Shown: piece after piece, positions 35,320 through 43,936 of the stretch
Numbering within the stretch: position 1 is the first letter of the stretch
Layout: every line of letters begins with the position of its first letter
Source: Mucilaginibacter rubeus
GTDB taxonomy: Bacteria; Bacteroidota; Bacteroidia; Sphingobacteriales; Sphingobacteriaceae
Direction of reading: 5' to 3'
NCBI RefSeq assembly: GCF_014643835.1
Contig: NZ_BMKD01000005.1
Location: 62,001 to 126,000, forward strand
Length of the DNA: 64,000 bases
Notes under the pieces: model-generated
Database searches by the model: none
Told to the model about the DNA's origin: nothing
The model's input: only the letters and a program-made list of their open reading frames with translations
Program-made: the position numbers and the translations under genes

Positions 35320-36711
35320 ATGAAAGCATATATTGTGTTCGTTGCCCTAAGCCTGGCTACCGTGGGCGCATCCGCCCAGCACCATCACGATATGAAGATG
35401 AGCGATACCACAAAAAAGAATATGCGCATGAACAGCACCAAACCTATGGTTATGGATGGTATGGATATGGGCAATATGAAAAAGGATACGTCCATGCACC
35501 ATATGATGATGACGAGCCAGTTCTCGCGCGATCTCCCCATGAACCGCGACGGTTCGGGTACCTCATGGGCGCCTGATGAAACTCCACTGTATGCCTACAT
35601 AATCCATGGTAAAAAATGGATGAGCATGGTATATGGTAGCTTTTTTGCGCGGTATAACAACCAGGACCTGTTTAATTCGGGCAAGAGAGGTGGCAGTAAA
35701 AGGATTGATGTACCCAACTGGCTTATGTTCATGACCCAGCGAAAAGTAGGCAATAATGGGCTGTTCTCCATTAATACCATGTTCTCGTTCGATCCCTTTT
35801 TGGTGGGCAACGGCGGTTATCCCCTCCTGTATCAAACCGGCGAATCATACAAAGGACAAAAATTGGTGGACAAACAGCACCCGCATGATCTCTTTGCTGA
35901 GTTGAGTATAGCTTATACCCAGCGCGTGGCTAAGGATGCTGACCTCTATCTCTCGTTCGGTTACCCGGGAGAGCCGGCTTTAGGTCCGCCGGTGTTTATG
36001 CACCGCCTTTCGGCCATCAATGACCCCGATGCGCCGCTTGGTCATCATTATCAGGATGCTACACATATCACTTTTGGTGTCGCAACATTGGGCTTCCGTA
36101 TCAAAAATGTAAAGCTGGAAGGATCCATATTTACCGGCCGTGAGCCGGATGAGCACCGCTATGATTTTGATAAAATGCGATTTGATTCATACTCGGCACG
36201 TTTATCCTATAATCCATCCAAAGAATGGGCCGTGCAGGTATCAGACGGATGGATCCACAGCGCGGAAGAAGCTGAGCCGGGGCAAAACGTCAACAGGTTC
36301 ACTGCATCAGCCATCCATACCAAAATGTTAAGCAAAAACAGTTATGTAGCAACTACACTGGTTTACGGACAAAACCATTATTCGGACAATCATAAAACGC
36401 AGCCGTCTGTTTTGTTGGAGAATACTTTACAGCTCAACAAAACCGCTGTTTATGGCCGATATGAATTTGTGCAAAAAGACGCCGAAGAACTGGACATGCA
36501 CGATGCCTACCCGCTTAACCCCAACTTTAATATCAATGCTGTAACCCTGGGAGCAAACCGTATTTTAAGCAGCTTCAAAAACACCAATGTTACCGGCGGC
36601 GTACAGGCTACGCTCAATGTTTCACCATCGGCGTTAAAGCCGATTTACGGTAGCGCACCTGTTGGCTTTGAAGTTTATTTAAGGATAAGCCCGGCATTGA
36701 TGAAAATGTAA
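35320..36711 (+). CDS. Met/His-rich outer-membrane protein, copper resistance type
   Basis: A 463-residue exported protein (signal ends near residue 19, ASA). The mature start is strikingly rich in Met and His (QHHHDMKMSDTTKKNMRMN, MDGMDMGNMKK, MHHMMM), a typical Cu(I)/Cu(II)-binding segment as in CopB/PcoB. The rest (about 80-463) has beta-strands of an outer-membrane barrel (PNWLMFMTQRKVG, LYLSFGYPGEPALGPPVF) and a HPHDLFAELS motif. The combination with HMA and HYC_CC_PP-type proteins points to copper homeostasis in the periplasm and outer membrane. Last gene of the operon. Confidence 0.82.
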   Translation: MKAYIVFVALSLATVGASAQHHHDMKMSDTTKKNMRMNSTKPMVMDGMDMGNMKKDTSMHHMMMTSQFSRDLPMNRDGSGTSWAPDETPLYAYIIHGKKWMSMVYGSFFARYNNQDLFNSGKRGGSKRIDVPNWLMFMTQRKVGNNGLFSINTMFSFDPFLVGNGGYPLLYQTGESYKGQKLVDKQHPHDLFAELSIAYTQRVAKDADLYLSFGYPGEPALGPPVFMHRLSAINDPDAPLGHHYQDATHITFGVATLGFRIKNVKLEGSIFTGREPDEHRYDFDKMRFDSYSARLSYNPSKEWAVQVSDGWIHSAEEAEPGQNVNRFTASAIHTKMLSKNSYVATTLVYGQNHYSDNHKTQPSVLLENTLQLNKTAVYGRYEFVQKDAEELDMHDAYPLNPNFNINAVTLGANRILSSFKNTNVTGGVQATLNVSPSALKPIYGSAPVGFEVYLRISPALMKM

Positions 36712-36715
36712 TGAT

Positions 36716-36891
36716 CACTAATTTTTCGAATTAGGTCGAATTACACGAATTAAAAACAATTCATAATTCCGCCATCTTGCAATAACAGTTTCGTCTGAAC
36801 ATCAGACAAAACACAAAGAGGCCCGGTTTGCTACGCAAACCGGGCCTCTTTGTGTAATTCGTGAAATTCGACCTAATTCGAAAAATTAGTG
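36716..36891. repeat. Nested palindromic repeat, outer arms 37 bp
   Basis: Outer arms 36716-36752 and 36855-36891 are complementary at 36 of 37 positions (CACTAATTTTTCGAATTAGG...). They enclose a second perfect 20-bp hairpin (36811-36830 with 36836-36855). The words AATTACACGAATT and CACTAATTTTT also occur in the repeat at 43089-43207. Confidence 0.85.
36811..36855. terminator. Strong bidirectional terminator inside the repeat
   Basis: Perfect 20-bp stem with loop CTACG; the core is AGAGGCCCGGTTTG. It lies between the convergent copper-type operon and the coiled-coil gene. Confidence 0.8.
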
Positions 36892-36898
36892 CCGATGA

Positions 36899-37816
36899 TT
36901 ATTTAAGTGTAATACCTGTTTTACCCATAGTACCACCATCAGCATAAAGCATAATGGTATAAGTGCCTTTCTGGAATGGAAGGGTTGGGTTTATCCAGTC
37001 GATGGTGTATTGTGTGCCATCATCCTTAAAATCAATGGATGTTTTGTAGGTGTATTGCAGGTCCTGGCCATCGGCGCTGAAAGTTCCTGAATCAGGTGCT
37101 GTAATCAGGTTTCCGGTTGGATCAATGACGCGTACATAAATATCATGCATAGCTTTTGTAGCCAGAGTATTGCTGGCCACAGTGAAGTTGATCTTCAGTT
37201 TTTTGGCTGGGTTTGCACGGGTTACATCCACCTCTTTGCCGCTGCCTTTTATTTTATAGGCCACCACATCTGATGTTGCCAGCTTGAGTGCCTGGGCTAC
37301 TTTCACCTTAGCACCAAGATCCTCATTTTGTTTGGATAGCGTATCCACCTTTTTGGCAACCGTTGCCAAATTGGTTTTTAAAGTATCCCTTTCGGTGGTG
37401 AGCGATGTGTTCTGTTTTTTGAGCTCATCAATGTCGGCAGTATACTTGGTTACAAAATAACGGAGTTGTTTTACATCTTCCTGTACTTTGGCAAGTTCTT
37501 GTGCGGTAAGTTTACCTTTGGCCAGTTTAGCCCTCAAAACTTTAATGGTAGATTTTAACGAATCGTTTTTGGCGGTTAGTGCCGCGGTCATCTTGGCTTT
37601 GCCTGCAGTGACCTGTTCAACCTGCGATTCAAGACTGTCGAGCTCGGTTTGCAGCCTTGTTTGCTCATCATGCTGATAAACTATTTTTTTATCGGAGTTG
37701 TTTTTTTGCAGGTACAGATACACATCGGTACCCAATAAAGCAAGCACTACTACAATAAGAAAATAAATGACGTTTGAGTTTTTCTTAGGTTGTTGTTGCC
37801 CAGATTGGTTTTCCAT
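36899..37816 (-). CDS. Membrane-anchored coiled-coil protein
   Basis: A 305-residue protein with one N-terminal membrane segment (VIYFLIVVVLALLGTDVYLYLQ), a long coiled coil (about 50-180, LQTELDSLESQVEQVTAGKA, LTTERDTLKTNLATVAKKVD) and a C-terminal beta domain of about 115 residues (LKINFTVASNTLATKAMHDIY, in part) ending TYTIMLYADGGTMGKTG. The head domain probably points to the periplasm. The domain order is frequent in Bacteroidota, but no function is known to me. It is convergent with the copper operon. Confidence 0.7.
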   Translation of the reverse strand: MENQSGQQQPKKNSNVIYFLIVVVLALLGTDVYLYLQKNNSDKKIVYQHDEQTRLQTELDSLESQVEQVTAGKAKMTAALTAKNDSLKSTIKVLRAKLAKGKLTAQELAKVQEDVKQLRYFVTKYTADIDELKKQNTSLTTERDTLKTNLATVAKKVDTLSKQNEDLGAKVKVAQALKLATSDVVAYKIKGSGKEVDVTRANPAKKLKINFTVASNTLATKAMHDIYVRVIDPTGNLITAPDSGTFSADGQDLQYTYKTSIDFKDDGTQYTIDWINPTLPFQKGTYTIMLYADGGTMGKTGITLK

Positions 37817-38153
37817 AGCAATTAAATGTTAAGTTTTAGCATAGTTAAGCAAGTGGTATAACAAAAGCTTAGCTATAGTGTTTAGTTTTTAACGAAATAT
37901 CAACTGTTAATTGATGTAAAGCGCTTTCCTGCAAGTATATACAGATGCGTTTATCCTTAATGGTTAACATATTGAACGTTAAAACACTAAAAATATGATT
38001 TTTTAAAAAATTATTACATCAATTGTTTTAGGCGTTGAGCTAAAATAACTACAAAATGTTTAAAACACAATAAGGCTTCAATTTTTATACTTCATAATAA
38101 ACCTGCTACGTTATGAGTTTATATCTTTGCAACTTTCAATTTAATTCTATTTG
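37817..38153. other. Divergent promoter region
   Basis: About 340 A+T-rich nt between the coiled-coil gene and the GHL10 gene. A TATCTTTG box at 38122-38129 fits the Bacteroidota -7 element, 24 nt before the plus-strand ATG; no good -33 element lies 19-21 nt before it. Nothing else recognised. Confidence 0.45.
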
Positions 38154-39716
38154 ATGCATATATACCAACGGTTCATACTCCTGATTATAATCCTGTTTAC
38201 AAGTTTAACAGTTAATGCGCAGCCGGCCGATCTTGTACCGGCACCGGTTGATGTAAAAGTGCAGCCTAAGCGCGAATTCAGGGGAGTATGGATAGCCACC
38301 GTGGTTAACATCGACTGGCCAACCAACTCCAAAGCTCCATCAGAAAAGCAGAAACAAGAGCTTATAGATATACTAAACTCGCACCAGGAAACCGGGATCA
38401 ATGCGGTTATGCTGCAGGTGCGGCCCGCTGCCGATGCATTTTATGCCAAAAGCCGTGAGCCCTGGTCGAAATATTTAACCGGTAAACAAGGCCAGGCCCC
38501 CAACCCCAACTATGACCCGCTTGAATTTGCCATTACCGAAGCACATAAACGCGGCATGGAGCTGCACGCCTGGTTTAACCCTTACCGCGCTACTTTTGAC
38601 GGCAACTTTGCAGCGCTTAGTCCGCAGCATATTACCAAAATAAAGCCTGAGTGGTTCTTTACCTACGGCGGCATTAAAACTTTTAACCCCGGCCTGCCCG
38701 AAGTGCGTGACTATATTGTACAGGTAATACTGGATGTTGTAGACAATTACGACATAGACGGCGTACACATGGACGATTATTTTTATCCTTATCCAATTGC
38801 CGGGCAAAAAATAAACGACGAGGAAACATTTAGAAAGTACGGCGAGGGTTACGATAATATTAAAGACTGGCGCCGCCACAATGTGGACCTGCTGATACAT
38901 ATGATTGCCGACAGCGTTCACGCGCATGATCCTAACATCAAATTTGGTGTAAGTCCTTTTGGCATCTGGGCTAATAAAGCGCAGAATGAGGAAGGTTCCG
39001 AAACCAATGGCGGTTCCTCGTATTATGAAAATTATGCCGATACCCGCAAATGGGTAAAAGAAGGCTGGATAGATTATATCAATCCGCAGCTTTACTGGCA
39101 GATAGGCAACCGTGCTGCCGATTTTCAAAAGCTGCTCGACTGGTGGGGCGACAATACTTATGGCAGGCATTTATATGTAGGCCAGGCGGCTTACCGCATC
39201 AATGAGCGCAAAGTTCAGGCTTTCAGAAACCCGGCTCAGCTACCTCAGCAAATAGAACTTATTCGCAACAACCCAAGGGTTCAGGGCAGTGTTTACTTTA
39301 GTTCCAATTCGCTCACCAGCAACCCGCTTGGCTTTACCGACTCGCTCCGCGACAATTATTACCAATACCCTGCACTGCCGCCGGTAATGCTATGGCGCGA
39401 TTCGATACCGCCTAACGCCCCTCAACAGGTTACGGCCAAAGCCGTAGGTAGAAGTGTAGCAGTAAGGTGGCTTACTCCAACTTTAGCTAAAGATGAAGAG
39501 CCTGTTTACGGCTATGTGATCTACCGTTTTAACGATGGTGAAAAGATAGACATCGACAATCCTAAAAATATTCTCAAAATCAAATACGATCCCACGCAGG
39601 GGTATGACGATAATACTGTTATTAAGGGTAAAACTTATCTTTATGTAGTCACAGCATTAGATAGGATGAAGAATGAGAGTGAAAGGTCGCCAACGATAGC
39701 CGTCACGGTTCCGTAG
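38154..39716 (+). CDS. GHL10/DUF187 glycoside hydrolase-like protein
   Basis: A 520-residue exported protein from the ATG at 38154 (signal MHIYQRFILLIIILFTSLTVNA). It has the GHL10 signature: EFRGVWIATVVNIDWPT, INAVMLQVRPAADAFY, HAWFNPYRAT and DGVHMDDYFYPYP, the last carrying the likely catalytic Asp residues. A C-terminal fibronectin-type III-like domain follows (about 425-520). E. coli DigH, of the same family, hydrolyses denuded peptidoglycan strands. A cell-wall role is therefore likely here too, though a glycan-degrading role cannot be excluded. Confidence 0.88.
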   Translation: MHIYQRFILLIIILFTSLTVNAQPADLVPAPVDVKVQPKREFRGVWIATVVNIDWPTNSKAPSEKQKQELIDILNSHQETGINAVMLQVRPAADAFYAKSREPWSKYLTGKQGQAPNPNYDPLEFAITEAHKRGMELHAWFNPYRATFDGNFAALSPQHITKIKPEWFFTYGGIKTFNPGLPEVRDYIVQVILDVVDNYDIDGVHMDDYFYPYPIAGQKINDEETFRKYGEGYDNIKDWRRHNVDLLIHMIADSVHAHDPNIKFGVSPFGIWANKAQNEEGSETNGGSSYYENYADTRKWVKEGWIDYINPQLYWQIGNRAADFQKLLDWWGDNTYGRHLYVGQAAYRINERKVQAFRNPAQLPQQIELIRNNPRVQGSVYFSSNSLTSNPLGFTDSLRDNYYQYPALPPVMLWRDSIPPNAPQQVTAKAVGRSVAVRWLTPTLAKDEEPVYGYVIYRFNDGEKIDIDNPKNILKIKYDPTQGYDDNTVIKGKTYLYVVTALDRMKNESERSPTIAVTVP

Positions 39717-39732
39717 GAATCATACTGATCAT

Positions 39733-39868
39733 TGTCATTTCGAAACGAGGAACGAGTGAGAAATCTTATGCACTATATCAAGCGGCTATCCAAGGCGTTT
39801 AAGCCGGGCATATAAGATTTCTCTTTCGCCCAATGTTCAGCCTCTCTCTGCTCAGTCAGGAAATGACA
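39733..39868. repeat. Palindromic intergenic repeat (TGTCATTTCG type)
   Basis: Outer arms TGTCATTTC (39733-39741) / GAAATGACA (39860-39868) and inner arms GAGAAATCTTAT (39758-39769) / ATAAGATTTCTC (39812-39823) are exact inverted repeats. Elements beginning TGTCATTTCG with AGAAATCTTA are, to my knowledge, widespread in Sphingobacteriaceae genomes. Confidence 0.8.
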
Positions 39869-39872
39869 CAAT

Positions 39873-40661
39873 TTATACCTCAATCAATCCTTTTTCCTTC
39901 AGTTTATTGAGGTAGATATCGATCTCACTATCGCCCATGCCAAAAATGCTTTCATTTTTCCAAAACGCGTGGTAAATGGCCGTCTTGGTTTTAGCGCCGC
40001 CATTATAAATATCCAGTAGTTTTTGTTCGATATAGCTCAATCCATCAGCATTGGTTTGCATCCGTTTAAGGTGTGCCTGTAGTGCGGGCTTAAGCAGCGG
40101 GAGGCCGCCCCAAAAGGTATTTTCATTGAGCCATTTTTCTAACCCGGCGAGGTCATTATTAACATATAGCCTCCAGGCATCAGCGGCCAGCCCGAGCTCC
40201 CATTCGTTCAGGCGCTCGCGGGCATCATACAATTCTTCAAATTGTTCGCCGGTTAATTCACCCAGGCCTTTCTTATTATCAAACTGAACGCAATCGGCCA
40301 GGCAAATGAGATAAATGGCCGGGGCCGACATATCGGTTTTCAGCGAAAGCATTTCCAATACACCCAGCAGGTTTACCTGGCAATGCAAATCAAATTCAAA
40401 CCACAGGTTAATCTCGGTATACCGGCTGTTTAGTTTGCCCAGTTCATCTATTACTTTATGCTGATATTCATCAGCCGGGGCATCGAATGTTGTCCCAATC
40501 CAATCGCGGCGTGCGCTCCAGAAACTTCCTGAAAGGATATTTTCCTGTAAAGGGCCTTCAGAAAACACCTCGCGCCAAACCATAACATCCCCGTCGAGTC
40601 CGGTTTGATCAAAACCATCTAACGCGGCATCGCCATTTAATATATGCAGGATAGCGTTCAT
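39873..40661 (-). CDS. DUF1835-domain protein
   Basis: A 262-residue cytoplasmic protein starting at 40661 (MNAILHILNGDAAL); longer upstream starts are out of line with the family. The signature HILNGDAALDGFDQTGLDGD followed by MVWREVFSEGP identifies DUF1835, and the C-terminal end (SEIDIYLNKLKEKGLIEV) is a winged-helix-like part found with DUF3658. The function of the family is unknown. The gene is monocistronic and ends against a palindromic repeat. Confidence 0.82.
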   Translation of the reverse strand: MNAILHILNGDAALDGFDQTGLDGDVMVWREVFSEGPLQENILSGSFWSARRDWIGTTFDAPADEYQHKVIDELGKLNSRYTEINLWFEFDLHCQVNLLGVLEMLSLKTDMSAPAIYLICLADCVQFDNKKGLGELTGEQFEELYDARERLNEWELGLAADAWRLYVNNDLAGLEKWLNENTFWGGLPLLKPALQAHLKRMQTNADGLSYIEQKLLDIYNGGAKTKTAIYHAFWKNESIFGMGDSEIDIYLNKLKEKGLIEV

Positions 40662-40771
40662 GAAAGCTAAGTTATAAATAAAACCAAGGCCTTTTCTAAA
40701 GGGAAGTTTGTCAATCTTAATTTTAAATTCAGATTGCAAAAGTAGGCCGGCCTATGATACAGACTGGTGTT

Positions 40772-41278
40772 TTACATGCCGTTGCGCGGTACCCAAGCCT
40801 GGCTTTTAATGAGCCATTTACCGCTCACTATCCTTAATACGAACGAAAAGGCCCCCTGTTCTTCAAAATGCTCACCGTTCACAAGGCCGGTATATTCAAC
40901 AGGAGCTATGAGGTAAACTATTTCGTCGGTTTGCTGAAAAGTTTTGATACGCTGCAAATCGACTTTAAAATCCCTGATTTTAAAATCCTTAACCGCTTTT
41001 TGTACCGAATTTATCCATTGCACACCGGCCAGTTGCCCGTTCCACGAAAAAGGAGGCTGTTCATCGGCCACTACGGCATTAGGAGCATAAAGATCGGATA
41101 CTGCTTCGATACTGAAAGTGCCGGAAGCTTTTATTACCGTTTCAACAACCTGGCGTACCTCGGGCTTTAATTTAGCTACCGTATCCGCAGGCAGCACCAT
41201 TTCTGCCGAAGCTGCAACACCAGGCAAACTGCTCATAAACATGCACAGGCATAAAAGGGGTAGTAAATGCTTTTTCAT
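40772..41278 (-). CDS. Secreted NTF2-like (SnoaL/DUF4440-type) protein
   Basis: A 168-residue protein with a signal peptide (MKKHLLPLLCLCMFMSSLPG, cleavage near 24). The mature part has the alpha+beta cone layout of NTF2-like proteins: an amphipathic helix (VRQVVETVIKASGTF), DLYAPNAVVADEQPPFSWNG, and late strands SGKWLIKSQAWVPR. Such proteins bind small ligands or act as minor enzymes, and no catalytic residues are clear. It lies between the DUF1835 and M20 genes on the same strand, about 110-120 nt from each. Confidence 0.75.
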   Translation of the reverse strand: MKKHLLPLLCLCMFMSSLPGVAASAEMVLPADTVAKLKPEVRQVVETVIKASGTFSIEAVSDLYAPNAVVADEQPPFSWNGQLAGVQWINSVQKAVKDFKIRDFKVDLQRIKTFQQTDEIVYLIAPVEYTGLVNGEHFEEQGAFSFVLRIVSGKWLIKSQAWVPRNGM

Positions 41279-41402
41279 GATCTTAACAATTTCACACTAT
41301 GCTATTAAAGCCGTTCAATATACGAATAAGCCGTTGTAAAAATACTTTTTGATCACTATTGTTTCAGCAGCAATTAAAAAGAGCTATCGGGTACCAAGTA
41401 AC

Positions 41403-42707
41403 TTACCTTTTGTTATTCATGTAATCAATGGTCATGTTACACAAGGCTTTTACACCTAAACTAAAGCCGCTTTCATCAATATAAAAATCGGGCGTATGGT
41501 GCGATGGTGCTTTCAGCGGATCGCCTCCCTTTGGCATACCGCCCAAAAATATGAACAAGCCCGGTACCTTTTCCTGGTAAAAGCTAAAATCTTCGGCGCC
41601 GGTTACAGGAGGGCGCAACAGCACATTAGCGGCACCGGCAGTTTGCTGCAGGCTCGGCAGCATTTTTTGGGTCAGCTCGGGGTCGTTATAAGTTACAGGA
41701 TAGTGGTTGCTGTAGGGTATTTTTACCGTAGCTGTTGCTCCCTGCGCTTCGGCTGTTTTGGTGGCAATTTCGGTTACCCTGGTAACCAGCATTTTTTCAT
41801 CAGCAGGGGTGAAGGAGCGGAGGGTACCCAGCATTTCAACCGATTCGGGGATTATGTTTGAGCGGTTACCACCTTTTATAGCACCTATAGTTACCACTGC
41901 CGGGTTTTCGGTTACATTGATATTGCGGCTCACTATGGTTTGCAGGTTATTGATGATCTGGGCAGAGGTTACAATAGGGTCAACGCTCGACCATGGATAA
42001 GCTCCGTGGGCCGACCGCCCTTTTACGATGATCTGCATATCATTAACCCCAGCCATGGTACCACCCGGCCGGTAGGTTATTTTGCCAACCTCCGTTTGCG
42101 AATTAATGTGCAAACCAAAAACCACGTCAACTTTGGGGTTTTCCAGCACGCCCTCTTTTACCATTTGCTCTGCCCCGCCTTTCTGACCGGGTTCAACGCC
42201 CTCTTCGGCGGGTTGAAAAATGAATTTTACGGTTCCGTGCAAGTCTGCTTTCATTGACGATAGCACCTGCGCAACCGCCATCAGTATGGCCATGTGCGAA
42301 TCGTGCCCACAGGCATGCATCACGCCAACCTCCTGTCCGTTATAAGTAGTTTTTACTTTAGATGCAAATGGCACAGGTGTACGCTCAATAACCGGCAACC
42401 CGTCCATATCCGCCCTCAGAGCCACAACCGGTCCCGGATGCCCGCCTTTCAACACCCCAACCACACCGGTAGTAGCTATGCCGGTTGTTACCTCAATACC
42501 TAATGATTGTAAATGTTTGGCGATAATGGCCGATGTGCGTACCTCATGGTTACCCAGTTCGGGATGTTCATGAAAATCACGCCGCCAGGTTATTACCTGT
42601 TCCTGCAGGGCATCGGCTTTGGTATTTACCTGTGTACGTAAGGCATTTTTTTGAGCTATAGCTTGCAGCGAACACACACATAGTGATAAAATAAGGCTTG
42701 CTTTCAT
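41403..42707 (-). CDS. M20-family amidohydrolase (N-acyl-amino-acid hydrolase type)
   Basis: The 434-residue product from the ATG at 42707 has a signal peptide (MKASLILSLCVCSLQAIA). The metal-binding and catalytic motifs of the M20D/AbgA-HipO group are visible: FHEHPELGNHE, ALRADMDGLPV, HACGHDSHMA, PAEEGVEPGQKGGAE, and GAEDFSFY near the C-terminus. A dimerisation domain lies at about 215-330. It removes acyl groups or cleaves short peptide amides and, given its signal, works in the periplasm. A 600-nt non-coding stretch lies upstream. Confidence 0.92.
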   Translation of the reverse strand: MKASLILSLCVCSLQAIAQKNALRTQVNTKADALQEQVITWRRDFHEHPELGNHEVRTSAIIAKHLQSLGIEVTTGIATTGVVGVLKGGHPGPVVALRADMDGLPVIERTPVPFASKVKTTYNGQEVGVMHACGHDSHMAILMAVAQVLSSMKADLHGTVKFIFQPAEEGVEPGQKGGAEQMVKEGVLENPKVDVVFGLHINSQTEVGKITYRPGGTMAGVNDMQIIVKGRSAHGAYPWSSVDPIVTSAQIINNLQTIVSRNINVTENPAVVTIGAIKGGNRSNIIPESVEMLGTLRSFTPADEKMLVTRVTEIATKTAEAQGATATVKIPYSNHYPVTYNDPELTQKMLPSLQQTAGAANVLLRPPVTGAEDFSFYQEKVPGLFIFLGGMPKGGDPLKAPSHHTPDFYIDESGFSLGVKALCNMTIDYMNNKR

Positions 42708-43088
42708 ACGGGTTGTTTGGAGATAGTAATATAAGCACAATAGTTTAAATATGGTAGATTGAGAAGCACCGGCTATGAGCCACAATCAAAAAAGCAGGCA
42801 AGCACGATTCTTTTTATGCGAGTACATAGCCGTTAACTCAGGGCTAAAAGGGGGTTAACAGGGTTAACACAATTTCGATTTTTAATATACAAAATACTAA
42901 CAATCAACCATTTAACAAGAACACAGGGTTACCTAATTCGTTGATGAACCGGAGCCGGGTAGCCGTTAACTTAAGGAAGAAAAAGCGCAGAATTGCGTAG
43001 CTCCCATTAAGAAGCTTATGTCCGTTCAAAAACGGAATTAAGTCAAGAAAATCGCTTTTAACCACATGTGGATTGAAAAACAATAACT
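42708..43088. other. Gene-free stretch with short repeats
   Basis: No protein gene. The 11-mer AGCCGTTAACT occurs at 42830-42840 and again near 42962-42972; GTTAAC is repeated in between. A small hairpin TCCGTT-CAAA-AACGGA lies near 43021-43036. It could carry an unknown small RNA or a decayed element; nothing firm. Confidence 0.35.
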
Positions 43089-43207
43089 GAGAAATTTTGA
43101 CACTAATTTTTACGTATTAATCAAATTACACGAATTGAATTAAGTTAAGATTCGTGTAATTCGATTAATTGTTGAGAACTTGCAATGCATTAGTGTAAAA
43201 ATTTCTC
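43089..43207. repeat. Nested inverted repeat related to 36716-36891
   Basis: Outer arms 43089-43107 (GAGAAATTTTGACACTAAT) and 43189-43207 match at 18 of 19 positions. Inner words ATTAATCAAATTACACGAAT and ATTCGTGTAATTCGATTAAT form a second hairpin. The AATTACACGAATT word is shared with the other repeat. Confidence 0.8.
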
Positions 43208-43335
43208 AGTATGAGATTAGTAAAACAGATCGAATTATTTTAAACGCGATTTCCCTGGGAATTAAGTCCCATATTTTACTACCCTCCAACATTTTTATTA
43301 CCTTAAGCCCCTCATATCAGCAAAACATCTATACA

Positions 43336-43743
43336 ATGGCACTTTTAGGCAATTTAGGCAATTACAAAAACTTGGGGTTACTGATCATCCGCATCGGACT
43401 TGGTATTATGTTTATCTATCATGGCTATCCCAAGCTGATGGGTGGTACCCAAAACTGGAAAGATATTGGCGAATCAATGAAATATGTAGGAATCCATTTC
43501 TGGCCGGCGGTTTGGGGATTACTTGCAGCTGTTACAGAATGTTTTGGAGGCTTTCTGCTGATCATCGGGCTGGCATTCAGGCCGGTTTGTATCCTAATTT
43601 TTATAACCCTTGTAGTTGCAGCGTTAACGCATCTACGTACAGGCGGTGGCCTGGGCGATGCCGCTCATGCCATTGAAGATGCTGTTACGTTTGCCGGTTT
43701 AATATTTATTGGGCCAGGGAAATATAGTGTTGATAAAAAATAA
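43336..43743 (+). CDS. DoxX-family membrane protein
   Basis: A 135-residue protein from the ATG at 43336 with four membrane segments (LGLLIIRIGLGIMFIYHGYP, VWGLLAAVTECFGGFLLII, PVCILIFITLVVAAL and a C-terminal one). The HGYPKLMGG stretch near residue 29 and the small size are typical of DoxX, in which members are linked to thiol/oxidant defence or quinone-related electron transfer; the role here is unknown. The long upstream frame (from 43180) runs through a palindromic repeat and is not counted. Confidence 0.9.
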   Translation: MALLGNLGNYKNLGLLIIRIGLGIMFIYHGYPKLMGGTQNWKDIGESMKYVGIHFWPAVWGLLAAVTECFGGFLLIIGLAFRPVCILIFITLVVAALTHLRTGGGLGDAAHAIEDAVTFAGLIFIGPGKYSVDKK

Positions 43744-43888
43744 TCACATTAATTTAATATTAAGATATCCCGAAATACCTATCAAAATTTAATATCATTT
43801 TCACCTCAAAAAACAGGCAAATTTGAATGCATAGCTTTTGCAACCTCATATTGAAAGCAAAGGTAAAAGCCGATATCTATTAAAGCAA

Positions 43889-43914
43889 AACAGGTCGCCG
43901 ATTGGCGACCTGTT
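43889..43914. terminator. Bidirectional terminator between DoxX and the SusCD-type operon
   Basis: Perfect 11-bp stem (AACAGGTCGCC 43889-43899 with 43904-43914), loop GATT, flanked by A and T runs. Confidence 0.85.
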
Positions 43915-43936
43915 TATTAATCTCATCAAATAAATT

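Noticed and set aside
38475-39170. 231-codon frame opposite the GHL10 gene
   Set aside because: The GHL10 gene has clear motifs throughout; the opposite frame has no recognisable domain.
42780-43080. Suspected transposon remnant upstream of the M20 gene
   Set aside because: GTTAAC repeats and one hairpin are present, but no terminal inverted repeats, target duplication or transposase fragment can be shown.
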